Origin: an uncultured Bacteroidota bacterium
GTDB taxonomy: Bacteria; Bacteroidota; Bacteroidia; Bacteroidales; WCHB1-69
Assembly (NCBI GenBank): GCA_902802755.1
Contig: CADCNH010000007.1
Location: forward strand, 1-64,000
DNA: 64,000 bases
Direction of reading: 5' to 3'
Below, piece after piece: positions 52,359-61,891 of this stretch. The stretch's first letter is position 1. Each line of letters opens with the position of its first letter. The position numbers and the translations under genes were made by a program. A model generated the notes under the pieces. It searched no databases, had not been told where the DNA came from, and worked only from the letters and a program-made list of their open reading frames with translations.

Positions 52359-53752
52359 GGTTGATATAAATCTATAAGTTCGTTAATTTCGGAATAGGTC
52401 TCTAAAATGGGGTCAATGGCGAGGAAGTTTTTATATCCTTCATAATCGATAAGCAGGGCATTGGCAAGGTATTCGCATCCCTTGGAAATGTTCTGGTTGA
52501 GGAAATACAAGGCGGCCAGATAATAGGCTACCGTATAGGTAATGGCTGAGTCGGTCTGGTTCTTCTCCAGTACTTCGATGCCATAGTCATACAATTCGTT
52601 TTCGCAGCAAAATTGGACAAAGTAGCGATAAAAATCCTCCTTGTTTTCCACTTGTTTCAAGGTGGTGGTGAAAAATTCCTGCAGTTTGTTTTTCTGTTGC
52701 TCTTCATCGTAGTATGAAAGCACCTCAAACAGCAGCATAAAGCTTTGTGGGTTGTGGGCAAATGCGCTTTCAATAGCGGCTTGGGCATCGCTGGGATGTC
52801 CTTGGTCTTTGAGCACAGAGGCCAGTCCCAAAAGAGCGTCTCCCTGTGTGGGGTTGAGGGAAAGGGCCTTGCGATAGTAGGTGAGGGCTTCCTCGTATTT
52901 TTCCTGGTTGGCGTAGCAGTCGCCGATGCAGGTTAGGGAGTTGAAGTCTTCCTGATCCAGTTCGTAGGCCTGCTGATAATGGCTCAACGCCAAGTCGTAT
53001 TTGTTAAGCTCGAAGTAGCAGTTGGCCATATTGTAATGAGCAGTGGAGGTCTTCTCATCGATGCTTAGGACATATTGGTAGGCATCGATAGCTTTGTCGT
53101 ATTCCTTATTCCAGCTATAAGATAGGCCCAGACCGAACCAGCAGCCTGGATAAAGCGGAAATTCCTCGGTCAGCTTTTCATAGAAAGCGATGCCGTCTTC
53201 GTATTGTTTGTTTTCTTCCAGCAGAAAAGAGAAACCGAACAGTTGTTCATCGAAAGCCTCGTCTTCCTGCAGAGCGAAAATGGCGTGTTTCAGTGCCTTT
53301 GTGACATCTTTGTTTTTCAGATATTCGTAGGCCAGCAGAAAATGCACTTCGGGGTCTTCCTCGTCTAATTTCAGTGCTTTGTTCAACAGTTGGAAAGTAT
53401 TGGTATTACGGCCGGTCATGCGGGCCAGCATTACTCTTTCCATGTATAGTTCTGGGGTGGGAGGAAATGAAGTCTCAATGGAATCCAGTTCCTCTTCGGC
53501 TTTGTCGAATTCCATTTGGAGCATCATTTTCTTGGCACGCAAGATTCTGAAAAACGAATCGGAAGGGTAGAGGCGGATGGCGTACTCAATGGCTTCGGAG
53601 GCCATTTGTACATCCATTGCCCGCATCAGTTCGTCAATGATAATTTCCAACTCTTCTGAGTCGAAAAACACAGAGCTGCCGGAATCTATCATCGATTTAA
53701 AGCGTTCGACCAATTCTTTTGTTTCTCTTTCTTCTGCTTCAAAATCTCCCAT
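52355..53752 (-). CDS. Cytoplasmic TPR-repeat protein
   Basis: A 465-residue acidic protein with no signal peptide and about nine to ten tetratricopeptide repeats. Examples are CWFGLGLSYSWNKEYDKAID, HYNMANCYFELNKYDLALSH, SLTCIGDCYANQEKYEEAL and ALLGLASVLKDQGHPSDAQA. It is probably a scaffold for protein-protein contacts. Partners are unknown. It is translationally coupled to the DedA gene (ATGA overlap). A TATCTTTG box lies upstream at 53797-53804. Confidence 0.85.
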   Translation of the reverse strand: MGDFEAEERETKELVERFKSMIDSGSSVFFDSEELEIIIDELMRAMDVQMASEAIEYAIRLYPSDSFFRILRAKKMMLQMEFDKAEEELDSIETSFPPTPELYMERVMLARMTGRNTNTFQLLNKALKLDEEDPEVHFLLAYEYLKNKDVTKALKHAIFALQEDEAFDEQLFGFSFLLEENKQYEDGIAFYEKLTEEFPLYPGCWFGLGLSYSWNKEYDKAIDAYQYVLSIDEKTSTAHYNMANCYFELNKYDLALSHYQQAYELDQEDFNSLTCIGDCYANQEKYEEALTYYRKALSLNPTQGDALLGLASVLKDQGHPSDAQAAIESAFAHNPQSFMLLFEVLSYYDEEQQKNKLQEFFTTTLKQVENKEDFYRYFVQFCCENELYDYGIEVLEKNQTDSAITYTVAYYLAALYFLNQNISKGCEYLANALLIDYEGYKNFLAIDPILETYSEINELIDLYQP

Positions 53753-53819
53753 ATCAAGAACTTAGGTAAAAATTGCCATCAAAAATTTTAGGGGTGCAAA
53801 GATACAAAAAAATAATTAG

Positions 53820-53895
53820 CAAAATAGTCAATTAGTTAATTAGTTAATGTGCTGATTAGACAATGTGCTAATGTGCCAATTGAATTAGCAAATTA
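53820..53895. repeat. AT-rich low-complexity filler before hydE
   Basis: Words such as TTAGTTAATTAGTTAATG, GTGCTAATGTGCCAAT and AATTAGCAAATTAG fill the divergent gap. They belong to the same family as at 39614, 43175 and 55035. Confidence 0.65.
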
Positions 53896-53962
53896 GAAAA
53901 TAATGTAATGTATCAATTTTTTTGAGGCATTTCTTGTATCTTTGCATTTTCAAATAAATGAT

Positions 53963-55054
53963 ATGACGGTACAAGAGATACTTGATAAACAGCATCTTGA
54001 AAAAGAAGAAATTATACGCTTGCTCTCCACAGAGGGCGAGGAAATGCAACAACTGTTGCAAAAAGCCCGGGAGGTAAAGTTTGCTCGTTTGGACAATTAT
54101 GTGCATCTTAGAGGTCTGATAGAACTGAGTAATATCTGTCGTAAATCGTGTTTGTACTGCGGTGTGAGGAGCGATAATCATAAAGTGGACAGATATGAGC
54201 TGACGGAGGACGAGGTGCTGGAATGTGCCCAAATGGCCCATAAACTTGGCTATGGCTCTGTGGCTATCCAGAGTGGGGAACGTAACGATAAGGCGTTTGT
54301 GGAGAAAATAACACGCTTGGTTAAACGGATAAAAGAGATAGACAATGGTGCGTTGGGTATCACGCTGTCTTTGGGTGAGCAAAGCGATGAGGTATATCAG
54401 GAATGGTTTGAGGCGGGTGCACACCGCTATCTGCTTCGTATAGAATCTTCTAACGAGGAATTGTACTACAAAATCCATCCCCATGACGAACGTCATGATT
54501 TTGCTCGCCGTTTGGCCTGCATTGATTCTTTGCTGAAAATTGGCTACCAAACAGGTACAGGTGTGATGGTGGGCTTGCCTTTCCAAACTCTTGACGTTTT
54601 GGCGGAAGATTTGCTGTTTTTCAAGAAAACAGATGTTGCCATGGTAGGCATGGGCCCCTTTATTCCTCATCCGGATACACCTTTGTATCAGTACGCCAAC
54701 CAGATTCCTTCCGCAGAAGACAGAATGAATTTGACCTTGAAGATGATTGCTGTTTTGCGACTGATGATGCCCGAAATCAACATGGTGGCGGCTACGGCCA
54801 ACCAAACCGTTGACCCTATGGGTCGTGAGAAAGCCATTATGGCGGGTGCCAATGTCATTATGCCGAATATGACTCCTAATGAGTACCGTGAAGATTACTT
54901 GATATATCCCGACAAGGCCTGTGTGAGCGACAAACCAGAGGAATGCTATTCCTGTCTTGACATACGTATGAAAGCCATTGGCCATCAAATCCTGTATAAC
55001 GCCTGGGGCGACTCCGTAGCCTTCACGAAGAAAAATAGCAAATTAGTTAATTAG
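53963..55054 (+). CDS. hydE: [FeFe]-hydrogenase maturation radical SAM enzyme HydE
   Basis: A radical-SAM enzyme that helps build the active-site cluster of [FeFe]-hydrogenase. The cluster motif CRKSCLYC has Cys at 59, 63 and 66. IELSNICRKSCLYCGVR, VAIQSGERND, RYLLRIESSNEELY, GTGVMVGLPFQT and MVGMGPFIPHPDTP fit HydE. The start is taken after a TATCTTTG box (53937-53944) that rules out the upstream TTG. The last residues (KLVN) and the stop come from an AT-rich repeat. hydF, hydG and the hydrogenase itself are not in view. Confidence 0.93.
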   Translation: MTVQEILDKQHLEKEEIIRLLSTEGEEMQQLLQKAREVKFARLDNYVHLRGLIELSNICRKSCLYCGVRSDNHKVDRYELTEDEVLECAQMAHKLGYGSVAIQSGERNDKAFVEKITRLVKRIKEIDNGALGITLSLGEQSDEVYQEWFEAGAHRYLLRIESSNEELYYKIHPHDERHDFARRLACIDSLLKIGYQTGTGVMVGLPFQTLDVLAEDLLFFKKTDVAMVGMGPFIPHPDTPLYQYANQIPSAEDRMNLTLKMIAVLRLMMPEINMVAATANQTVDPMGREKAIMAGANVIMPNMTPNEYREDYLIYPDKACVSDKPEECYSCLDIRMKAIGHQILYNAWGDSVAFTKKNSKLVN

Positions 55055-55125
55055 CAAATTAGTTAATGTGCTAATTATCAATCATCAACTATTAACTATT
55101 AATTATTAATTGTCAACTGTCAATT
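55035..55125. repeat. AT-rich repeat block shared by the hydE and mnmA ends
   Basis: AAATTAGTTAATTAGC, GTGCTAATTATCAAT, CAACTATTAACTATTAAT and TTGTCAACTGTCAATTAG in series. The hydE stop lies in its left end and the mnmA stop in its right end, so two convergent genes terminate inside one repeat block. Confidence 0.75.
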
Positions 55126-56198
55126 AGTCCTCCCCCCACCACAAGTCCATCTTTGTACAGTACCAGCGATTGTCCAGGGGTGACTCCCCATACAGGCTCT
55201 TCGAAGTGCAGGCAGGCACGTTTGTTGTCGGCAAAGTCATCATCAAAGACCAATTTTGCGGGTGTGGCAGGTGATTTATAGCGGATGCGGGCATATACTT
55301 CGGGGGAAGAACGCAACCATTCTTCATCACGAATGCGCATTTCGGAGGCATGAACTTCGGTGCAATACAGCTCATCCCGGTCACCTATGGTCACTTCATT
55401 GCGGTCGGCATCGATATGGGTCACATATTTGGGCTCCCCGAAGGCTACCCCCAGTCCCTTACGCTGGCCGATGGTGTAGTTGCAATAACCTTTGTGGCGG
55501 CCCACCACTTTTCCTTCGCGGTTCACAAAGTTGCCTTCCTCAATCTGGCACCCTTGTTCAGCTAAAAAGTGACGATAGTCATTGTCGGGGATGAAGCAGA
55601 TTTCCTGCGATTCGCTTTTGCGGGCCAGTTTCTCAAAATGGTGCTGCAATGCCAGTTGCCTCACTTCGTCCTTGGTATAGCCACCCAGCGGGAAGATGGT
55701 GCGCTTCAGATTTTCTTCCGTGAGCATCCACAAAAAATAAGTCTGGTCTTTGAACTGGTCAACAGCAGTTTTCAGATAATAATGTCCATGGTACTGCTCA
55801 ATTTGCGCATAGTGGCCAGTGGCGATGAAATCACAGTTGTATTGTTCGGCGGCGTTTAGCAGTTCGCCCCATTTGATGTGTGAGTTGCAAAGCACACACG
55901 GGTTGGGTGTGCGTCCGCGCTGGTATTCCTGTACAAAATTGGTGATGACATGGTCGCGGAAAATCTGCCGGAAATCCAAAATATGATGGTCTATGCCTAA
56001 GTTTTCGGCAAAGTGTTTGGCTTCCATAATGCTCTCAACAGAGCAACAGCCTTTCTCACGAGCTAAACACGACTCCTTGATATAGTCGAAAGTGCGGAAG
56101 GTGACACCCACCAGCTCGTAGCCTTGTTCCAACAACAACAAGGCCGACACGCTGCTGTCGATACCCCCGCTCATCGCCATCAATACCCGTTTGGACAT
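55113..56198 (-). CDS. mnmA: tRNA-specific 2-thiouridylase MnmA
   Basis: Adds sulfur to U34 of tRNAs for Lys, Glu and Gln. It is 361 residues long. Visible parts are the PP-loop MAMSGGIDSSVSALLL, the first catalytic Cys in RTPNPCVLCNSHIKWG, ATGHYAQI, FPLGGYTKDEVRQLA, the second Cys in ESQEICFIPDNDYRHFL, and GLVVGGGLI at the end. The final residues (IDS) and the stop are repeat-derived. A TATTTTTG box lies upstream at 56225-56232. Confidence 0.97.
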   Translation of the reverse strand: MSKRVLMAMSGGIDSSVSALLLLEQGYELVGVTFRTFDYIKESCLAREKGCCSVESIMEAKHFAENLGIDHHILDFRQIFRDHVITNFVQEYQRGRTPNPCVLCNSHIKWGELLNAAEQYNCDFIATGHYAQIEQYHGHYYLKTAVDQFKDQTYFLWMLTEENLKRTIFPLGGYTKDEVRQLALQHHFEKLARKSESQEICFIPDNDYRHFLAEQGCQIEEGNFVNREGKVVGRHKGYCNYTIGQRKGLGVAFGEPKYVTHIDADRNEVTIGDRDELYCTEVHASEMRIRDEEWLRSSPEVYARIRYKSPATPAKLVFDDDFADNKRACLHFEEPVWGVTPGQSLVLYKDGLVVGGGLIDS

Positions 56199-56242
56199 GT
56201 TTTCTGTTTTATTGTTTTCGGCTGCAAAAATACATTATTTTT

Positions 56243-56273
56243 TTTGGTTTCTGAATATTTTATTTTACTTTTG
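56243..56273 (+). promoter_or_regulatory. Promoter of the patatin gene
   Basis: TTTG (56243-56246), exactly 19 bases, TACTTTTG (56266-56273). Full consensus match on the plus strand, back to back with the mnmA promoter. Confidence 0.85.
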
Positions 56274-56369
56274 CATTCTGAAAAATGAAAATTTTATACA
56301 ACAGCTATGTCGTTTTCAGGAGTATGTTTTTTTGAAGAAATCATAGCTTACAAACAAAAAACAAATAAT

Positions 56370-57395
56370 ATGGCTTATCATTTTAGAAATCTGGTTTTTG
56401 AAGGTGGCGGTGTGAGAGGAATCGCATACGTGGGAGCACTTGAAGTGCTCGACAAGGAGGGTATATTAAAAGACATTAAAAGGGTTGCAGGAACTTCCGC
56501 GGGTGCCATGGTGGCAGTCTTGGTCGGATTACGATACACCGCTGATGAACTGAAGGAGATTCTTTGGGACCTCAACTTCAAGAAATTCATGGATAGCTCT
56601 TTCGGTATTATCCGTGACACAAATCGTCTGCTCAAAGATTACGGTTGGTATAAAGGTGACTATTTCAGGAACCTGATGGCCAACTTTATCCAAAGGAAAA
56701 CTGGCAATGGCGAGATCACTTTTGAAGAACTTGCCAAAACCAAACAGTTTAGGGAAATTTATTTGGTTGGGGCAGATTTGACGACGGGTCTTTCGAATAT
56801 GTTCAGTCATAAAGATACACCAAAAGTGAAAGTCGCGGATGCAGCCCGCATATCCATGTCCATACCCCTGTTTTTCGCTTCTGTGAGAGGGGGAGAAGAT
56901 AACAAGCATGTCTTTGTGGACGGTGGACTTTTGGACAACTATTCCATCAAGACCTTTGACCGGTCCTCTTATATCTCCAATCTAAATCATGCAAGGCGTA
57001 CGGATTATTACGAGAAAGTCAACAAAACCAAGGTTTTACAAAAAAGCATTGCAAAAAATGAATATGTTTATAATAAAGAAACTTTGGGATTCCGATTGGA
57101 TGCCAAAGAGGACATCTCAATGTATCTCACTCATAGTGCTACCAGGTTTAATGAGATAAAAAGTTTCTTTACTTATACTAAAGCGTTGGTGACAACGCTC
57201 ATCGACTTCCAGAACAATGTTCACCTGCACAGTGATGACTGGCAGCGCACAGTTTATATCGACACTTTAGGTGTTAGTGCCATTGATTTCAACATTTCTG
57301 ACACGAAGAAAAAGAATTTGGTGGAATCAGGTAAGCAATATACCGAGGCTTATTTGGAATGGTATAACAACGATGAAGAAAAAGCCAATAAATAA
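56370..57395 (+). CDS. Patatin-like phospholipase
   Basis: A 341-residue serine lipid acyl hydrolase. The oxyanion loop GGGVRG is at 12-17, the nucleophile elbow GTSAG at 41-45 (Ser43), and the Asp of the dyad lies in FVDGGLLDN. SIPLFFASVRGG is also family-typical. There is no signal peptide, so it may act on inner-leaflet lipids or be an effector. The frame is open 21 codons upstream, but MAYHFRNLVFEGG is the natural start. Some patatins are effectors of nucleotide-signalling defence (CBASS). No cyclase lies next to it, so a housekeeping role is as likely. Confidence 0.9.
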   Translation: MAYHFRNLVFEGGGVRGIAYVGALEVLDKEGILKDIKRVAGTSAGAMVAVLVGLRYTADELKEILWDLNFKKFMDSSFGIIRDTNRLLKDYGWYKGDYFRNLMANFIQRKTGNGEITFEELAKTKQFREIYLVGADLTTGLSNMFSHKDTPKVKVADAARISMSIPLFFASVRGGEDNKHVFVDGGLLDNYSIKTFDRSSYISNLNHARRTDYYEKVNKTKVLQKSIAKNEYVYNKETLGFRLDAKEDISMYLTHSATRFNEIKSFFTYTKALVTTLIDFQNNVHLHSDDWQRTVYIDTLGVSAIDFNISDTKKKNLVESGKQYTEAYLEWYNNDEEKANK

Positions 57396-57507
57396 TTTGT
57401 CTTTGACGGAAGGTGTTTTTCAGGATATTAAAAGGAAATCAGGATATAATATCACTTTTTTTATGAAATAAAATAAGCGTTTTTTCGCATCTGTAAAATA
57501 AAAGACT

Positions 57508-58524
57508 ATGAGAAGTTTTGGAAGCGACAATAATTCGGGAGTGCACCCGCAGATAATGCAAGCCTTGATGCAGGCCAATCAGGATCATGCCTTGGCATAC
57601 GGCGATGACCCCTGGACCGCGCAGGCGGTGATGGACTTGAAGCAATGTTTCGGTGAGAATGCTGAGCCTTGTTTTGTTTTCAACGGCACGGGGGCCAATG
57701 TGACTGCTATTCGTGCTTGCTGTCAGCCATTTCATGCGGTGATTGCGGCCAGGACCGCTCATATCGCTGTGGATGAGTGTGGCGCACCGGGCTTTTTGAG
57801 CGGTGCGGCAATTAAGGAAGTGGATACTCCTGATGGCAAATTGACACCAGAGTTGATAAAACCCATGTTGCACGGTTTCGGTTTCGAGCATCACTCACAA
57901 CCGAAAATGGTGTATATCTCGCAGTGCAGCGAGCTGGGTACCGTTTATACAATGGAAGAAATTAAAAACTTAGCGGATTTTATTCATCAATACGATATGT
58001 ATTTGCTGATGGATGGGGCTCGTATTGCCAATGCCTGTGTGGCTTTGGATAAGAAGCTGAAAGAAATCACGGTGGATTGTGGAGTGGACATACTGAGCTT
58101 TGGTGGCACCAAAAACGGATGTATGATGGCAGAGTCCGTCATTGCTTTTCGCCCGGAATTGGCGGAAAATATCAAGTATCTGAGAAAGCAGTCAACACAG
58201 CTATTTTCCAAGATGCGCTACGTGTCGGCACAATTTTCCGCCTATCTGCAGGATGATTTGTTATACAAGAATGCTGCTCATGCCAATAAAATGGCCCGCA
58301 TGTTGCATCAGGAGTTATTGGCTTTAGGTTTCGAGTTCACACAGTCACCCGATGCCAATATTTTGTTGCTCAAGATGGTGCCGGAGATGGTAGAACAACT
58401 GCTACAGAGTCACTTCTTTTATGTATGGGATGAGAATACCCAAGAGATTCGCTTAGTCACTTCCTGGGATACTACCGAAGAGGATATAAGGAGTTTTGTG
58501 GTAGATGTGAAGAAAATAGTGTAA
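57508..58524 (+). CDS. ltaE: Low-specificity L-threonine aldolase
   Basis: A pyridoxal-phosphate lyase that splits threonine to glycine and acetaldehyde. It is 338 residues long. Conserved parts are FGSDNNSGVHPQIMQAL, AYGDDPWT, VFNGTGANVTAIRA, HIAVDECGAPGFLSG, LMDGARIANA and ILSFGGTKNGCMMAE with the cofactor Lys. Related beta-eliminating lyases look similar, so specificity is probable. It has no partner genes nearby. Confidence 0.92.
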   Translation: MRSFGSDNNSGVHPQIMQALMQANQDHALAYGDDPWTAQAVMDLKQCFGENAEPCFVFNGTGANVTAIRACCQPFHAVIAARTAHIAVDECGAPGFLSGAAIKEVDTPDGKLTPELIKPMLHGFGFEHHSQPKMVYISQCSELGTVYTMEEIKNLADFIHQYDMYLLMDGARIANACVALDKKLKEITVDCGVDILSFGGTKNGCMMAESVIAFRPELAENIKYLRKQSTQLFSKMRYVSAQFSAYLQDDLLYKNAAHANKMARMLHQELLALGFEFTQSPDANILLLKMVPEMVEQLLQSHFFYVWDENTQEIRLVTSWDTTEEDIRSFVVDVKKIV

Positions 58525-58631
58525 TCAATGGGAAAACTCAATGTCTTTCCAAGTCAGGTGTTTTCATTCGGTAATTATGGGAGGGTGTGGAAAAATATGT
58601 TATATGGAGGTTGTAGCTGGCCTCTTTCAGA

Positions 58632-59264
58632 CTAAAACCTTTTTAGCTTTTTCCGGTCGGAGGGCTCAAGGTTGAAGAGATTGCCGTCGGTTGTGCTGAT
58701 AACAAGTAAGCCTTGTTCGTGGGCATACTGGGACGCATCCGAGTCGTAATTGATAGCAGCTACAGCTGCCAAGACCTCTTTGTCGCGGTATTCTGGGAAC
58801 AGTTTCTTGAACTTTGGCATTTGTCGTAGAAAATGATCAATATCTTTCTTCCGGCAGTCCGTCTTTATCTCCACGGCTATGACCAATGTGTCGTCCAACA
58901 TCAGCAGGTCCACCTCCATCTCGGTTTGCTTTTGTTTATTCTTTCTCTTGAGGTTACGATAGTAGCGGTTGATGTCGTATCCCGCTTCCTGAAACACTCT
59001 TATGGCTGCAGGATGCATGATACCCTCGGTGATATGACCGGTGGTGGAAGTGAATTGTTCGGCCAACTCACGTATTTTTTCGTCTGTCTTCGCTCGCGAT
59101 TCCTTTAATTCGGCGATTCCACGACTCGTCTCTTTTACTATTCGATCGGTTTCCTGCATTCTTCGGTCGGTTTCCTGCATCTGTATTGAGGTCTCTTTTA
59201 TCATTTCTTTGATTTCTGCCCAAGAGAGGTCACCCTGTTGCTGCGGTATTACTGATGTATTCAT
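58632..59264 (-). CDS. Coiled-coil protein with PD-(D/E)XK nuclease-like domain (DUF3782-like)
   Basis: A 210-residue protein. An N-terminal coiled coil (about 15-70) has heptad-like QMQETDRRMQETDRIVKET repeats. The C-terminal domain (about 80-200) carries EMEVDLLMLDDTLVIAVEIKT, which has the D...ExK arrangement of the PD-(D/E)XK nuclease fold. Similar proteins are frequent in Bacteroidetes and cyanobacteria, often in many copies and linked to mobile DNA. Nuclease activity is not shown for this group as far as I know. A TATTTTTG box lies upstream at 59301-59308. Confidence 0.75.
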   Translation of the reverse strand: MNTSVIPQQQGDLSWAEIKEMIKETSIQMQETDRRMQETDRIVKETSRGIAELKESRAKTDEKIRELAEQFTSTTGHITEGIMHPAAIRVFQEAGYDINRYYRNLKRKNKQKQTEMEVDLLMLDDTLVIAVEIKTDCRKKDIDHFLRQMPKFKKLFPEYRDKEVLAAVAAINYDSDASQYAHEQGLLVISTTDGNLFNLEPSDRKKLKRF

Positions 59265-59458
59265 AGTTATTGTGTTTTATTTTTCTCGTATAAATCGATG
59301 CAAAAATACAAAATTATTCGATATAAAACATAACTATTGGAAAATTTATTTTGAAAAATTATTAATTTATATTAAAAAATCGATATGCGTTCAAATATAT
59401 ACTGGGACAACGGATAAAAAAAAGCACCGAACTCGTTGAAATTCGGTGCTCTCTTTTG

Positions 59459-59532
59459 CGCTCCCTCTAGGACTTGAACCTAGGACCCTCTGATTAACAG
59501 TCAGATGCTCTAACCGACTGAGCTAAGGAAGC
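59459..59532 (-). tRNA. tRNA-Asn (anticodon GTT)
   Basis: Read on the minus strand, the acceptor stem pairs GCTTCCT with AGGGAGC. The D-arm has AGCTCAGTCGGTTAGAGC. The anticodon loop is CTGTTAA with anticodon GTT, and the T-arm holds GGTTCAAGTCC. The discriminator is G, as expected for Asn, and CCA is not encoded. A TATTTTTG box lies upstream (59566-59573). Confidence 0.95.
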
Positions 59533-59623
59533 AAGGTGTCCTTCACGTCTCCGTTTTTGACGATGCAAAAATACTATTTTTTTTCTTTCGTTCGACAATT
59601 TTTTTCTTTTTTCTTTTTTTTTG

Positions 59624-59631
59624 TAATTTTG
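59624..59631 (+). promoter_or_regulatory. -7 box upstream of the YitT gene
   Basis: TAATTTTG on the plus strand, 88 bases before the ATG, with a T-rich stretch (TTTT at 59601-59604) at the -33 position. It is back to back with the tRNA-Asn promoter. Confidence 0.45.
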
Positions 59632-59718
59632 CATCGGATTTCAATCTGAAATTTTTTATAAAATATTGAAATTCAGCGATGTAAGAAAATGAGTAAAAAA
59701 GACTAAAAACAAAATATC

Positions 59719-60585
59719 ATGTCAATTACTGGAAAAAGCTTATTGGAAGAACTTAAAAATTTCGTATTTATCACCATCGGTTTGGCACTTTTTGCATTCG
59801 GATGGACTGCTTTTATGATACCTCACGAACTGACCGGTGGTGGGGTGAGCGGTATCGGTGCTATCCTCTATTTTGCCTTGAAAATTCCCGTGGGTATCTC
59901 AACTTTGGTGTTGAACCTGATTTTAGTCGCCATCGCATGGAAGGTGCTGGGAAAGAAATTCTGCGTGAATACCATCATCTGTTCTGTGATTTTGTCGGTG
60001 TTTATGGCTATCGGTCAGGCGATTTTCACCGCTCCGCTGGTGGAAGACAAGTTCATGTGCACCCTGATAGGCGCTACTGTGTCGGCTTTCGGCGTGGGCA
60101 TGGCCATCAACTGGGGCGGCAATACAGGTGGTACCGACATCATTGCGCTGATGGTTGGCAAATATCGCAATATCTCATACGGCAGGATCTCGTTCTATTC
60201 TAATATCCTTATTGTGGGTTCCTCTTATTTTATTGTACAGTCGCTCGAAAAACTGGTCTATAGTATGGTGGTGATGTTTGTTTATATGGTGGTGTCGGAT
60301 GTGGTTATCGATGGTTATAAACAAAGCTATCAAATTATGGTTTTTTCGAAAAAGAATAAGGAGATTGCGGAGCGTATCAATAAGGAAATCCATCGTGGTG
60401 CCACTTTTATCAAGGCCACGGGTTCATACACCATGGAGGAAAGCGAGATTCTGCTCATTATCGCTCACCGTACCGACAAAGTGTTTATTACGCGTATTAT
60501 CAAGGAAATTGATGATACATCATTTATCAGTATATCAAAAACATACGGCGTATTCGGAAAGAATTTTGACCGATTGAAAATTTGA
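59719..60585 (+). CDS. YitT-family membrane protein
   Basis: A 288-residue protein with five to six membrane helices (about 10-195), followed by a soluble DUF2179 domain (about 220-288). GGGVSGIGAILYFALKIPVG and NWGGNTGGTDIIALMV are the two GG-rich family motifs. The family is widespread and some members are suspected transporters. No substrate is established that I know of. The short C-terminal domain ends SKTYGVFGKNFDRLKI. Confidence 0.9.
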   Translation: MSITGKSLLEELKNFVFITIGLALFAFGWTAFMIPHELTGGGVSGIGAILYFALKIPVGISTLVLNLILVAIAWKVLGKKFCVNTIICSVILSVFMAIGQAIFTAPLVEDKFMCTLIGATVSAFGVGMAINWGGNTGGTDIIALMVGKYRNISYGRISFYSNILIVGSSYFIVQSLEKLVYSMVVMFVYMVVSDVVIDGYKQSYQIMVFSKKNKEIAERINKEIHRGATFIKATGSYTMEESEILLIIAHRTDKVFITRIIKEIDDTSFISISKTYGVFGKNFDRLKI

Positions 60586-60707
60586 AAAATTTCGTACTTA
60601 TAGGATATAGAGGCTAGCGCCAGACTTTGTTGCTGCGTGCGTTGGCCATGCCGTCGGGCGGAGGGAACGAGCTTGTGCGGCTGCACTTCCGGCGGCTAGA
60701 TCTTTTG

Positions 60708-60735
60708 GTTACTTTTCCATCATGGGAAAAGTAAC
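60708..60735. repeat. GTTACTTTTCC hairpin
   Basis: An inverted repeat, GTTACTTTTCC (60708-60718) with GGAAAAGTAAC (60725-60735), at the end of a GC-richer stretch (60600-60707). The whole block looks like a dispersed intergenic element. The rest of the 277-bp gap to the GAPDH gene is AT-rich, with TGGCACATTAGCACATTG repeat words and a TATCTTTG box (60809-60816). Confidence 0.6.
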
Positions 60736-60841
60736 GGAAAAATAAATTAATTAGAAAAAACATTCAGAAGCCATGGTAATTGGCACATTAGCACATTGAA
60801 AAATTTTGTATCTTTGCAAACTTTTTTTATTACAAGTATAA

Positions 60842-61864
<1,023 letters not shown>

Positions 61865-61891
61865 TCGATAACGCGTTCTTTCCTATTTATT

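Noticed and set aside
53885-54988. 367-codon minus-strand frame opposite hydE
   Set aside because: It covers the hydE gene antisense, has no recognisable domain, and hydE motifs are unambiguous.
56370-57395. Patatin as part of a CBASS defence system
   Set aside because: Patatin phospholipases serve as CBASS effectors, but there is no nucleotidyltransferase or accessory gene next to it. The neighbours are mnmA and threonine aldolase.
58528-58635. 35-codon frame after the threonine aldolase gene
   Set aside because: Too short, no promoter box, and it runs into the convergent gene end. No evidence it is translated.
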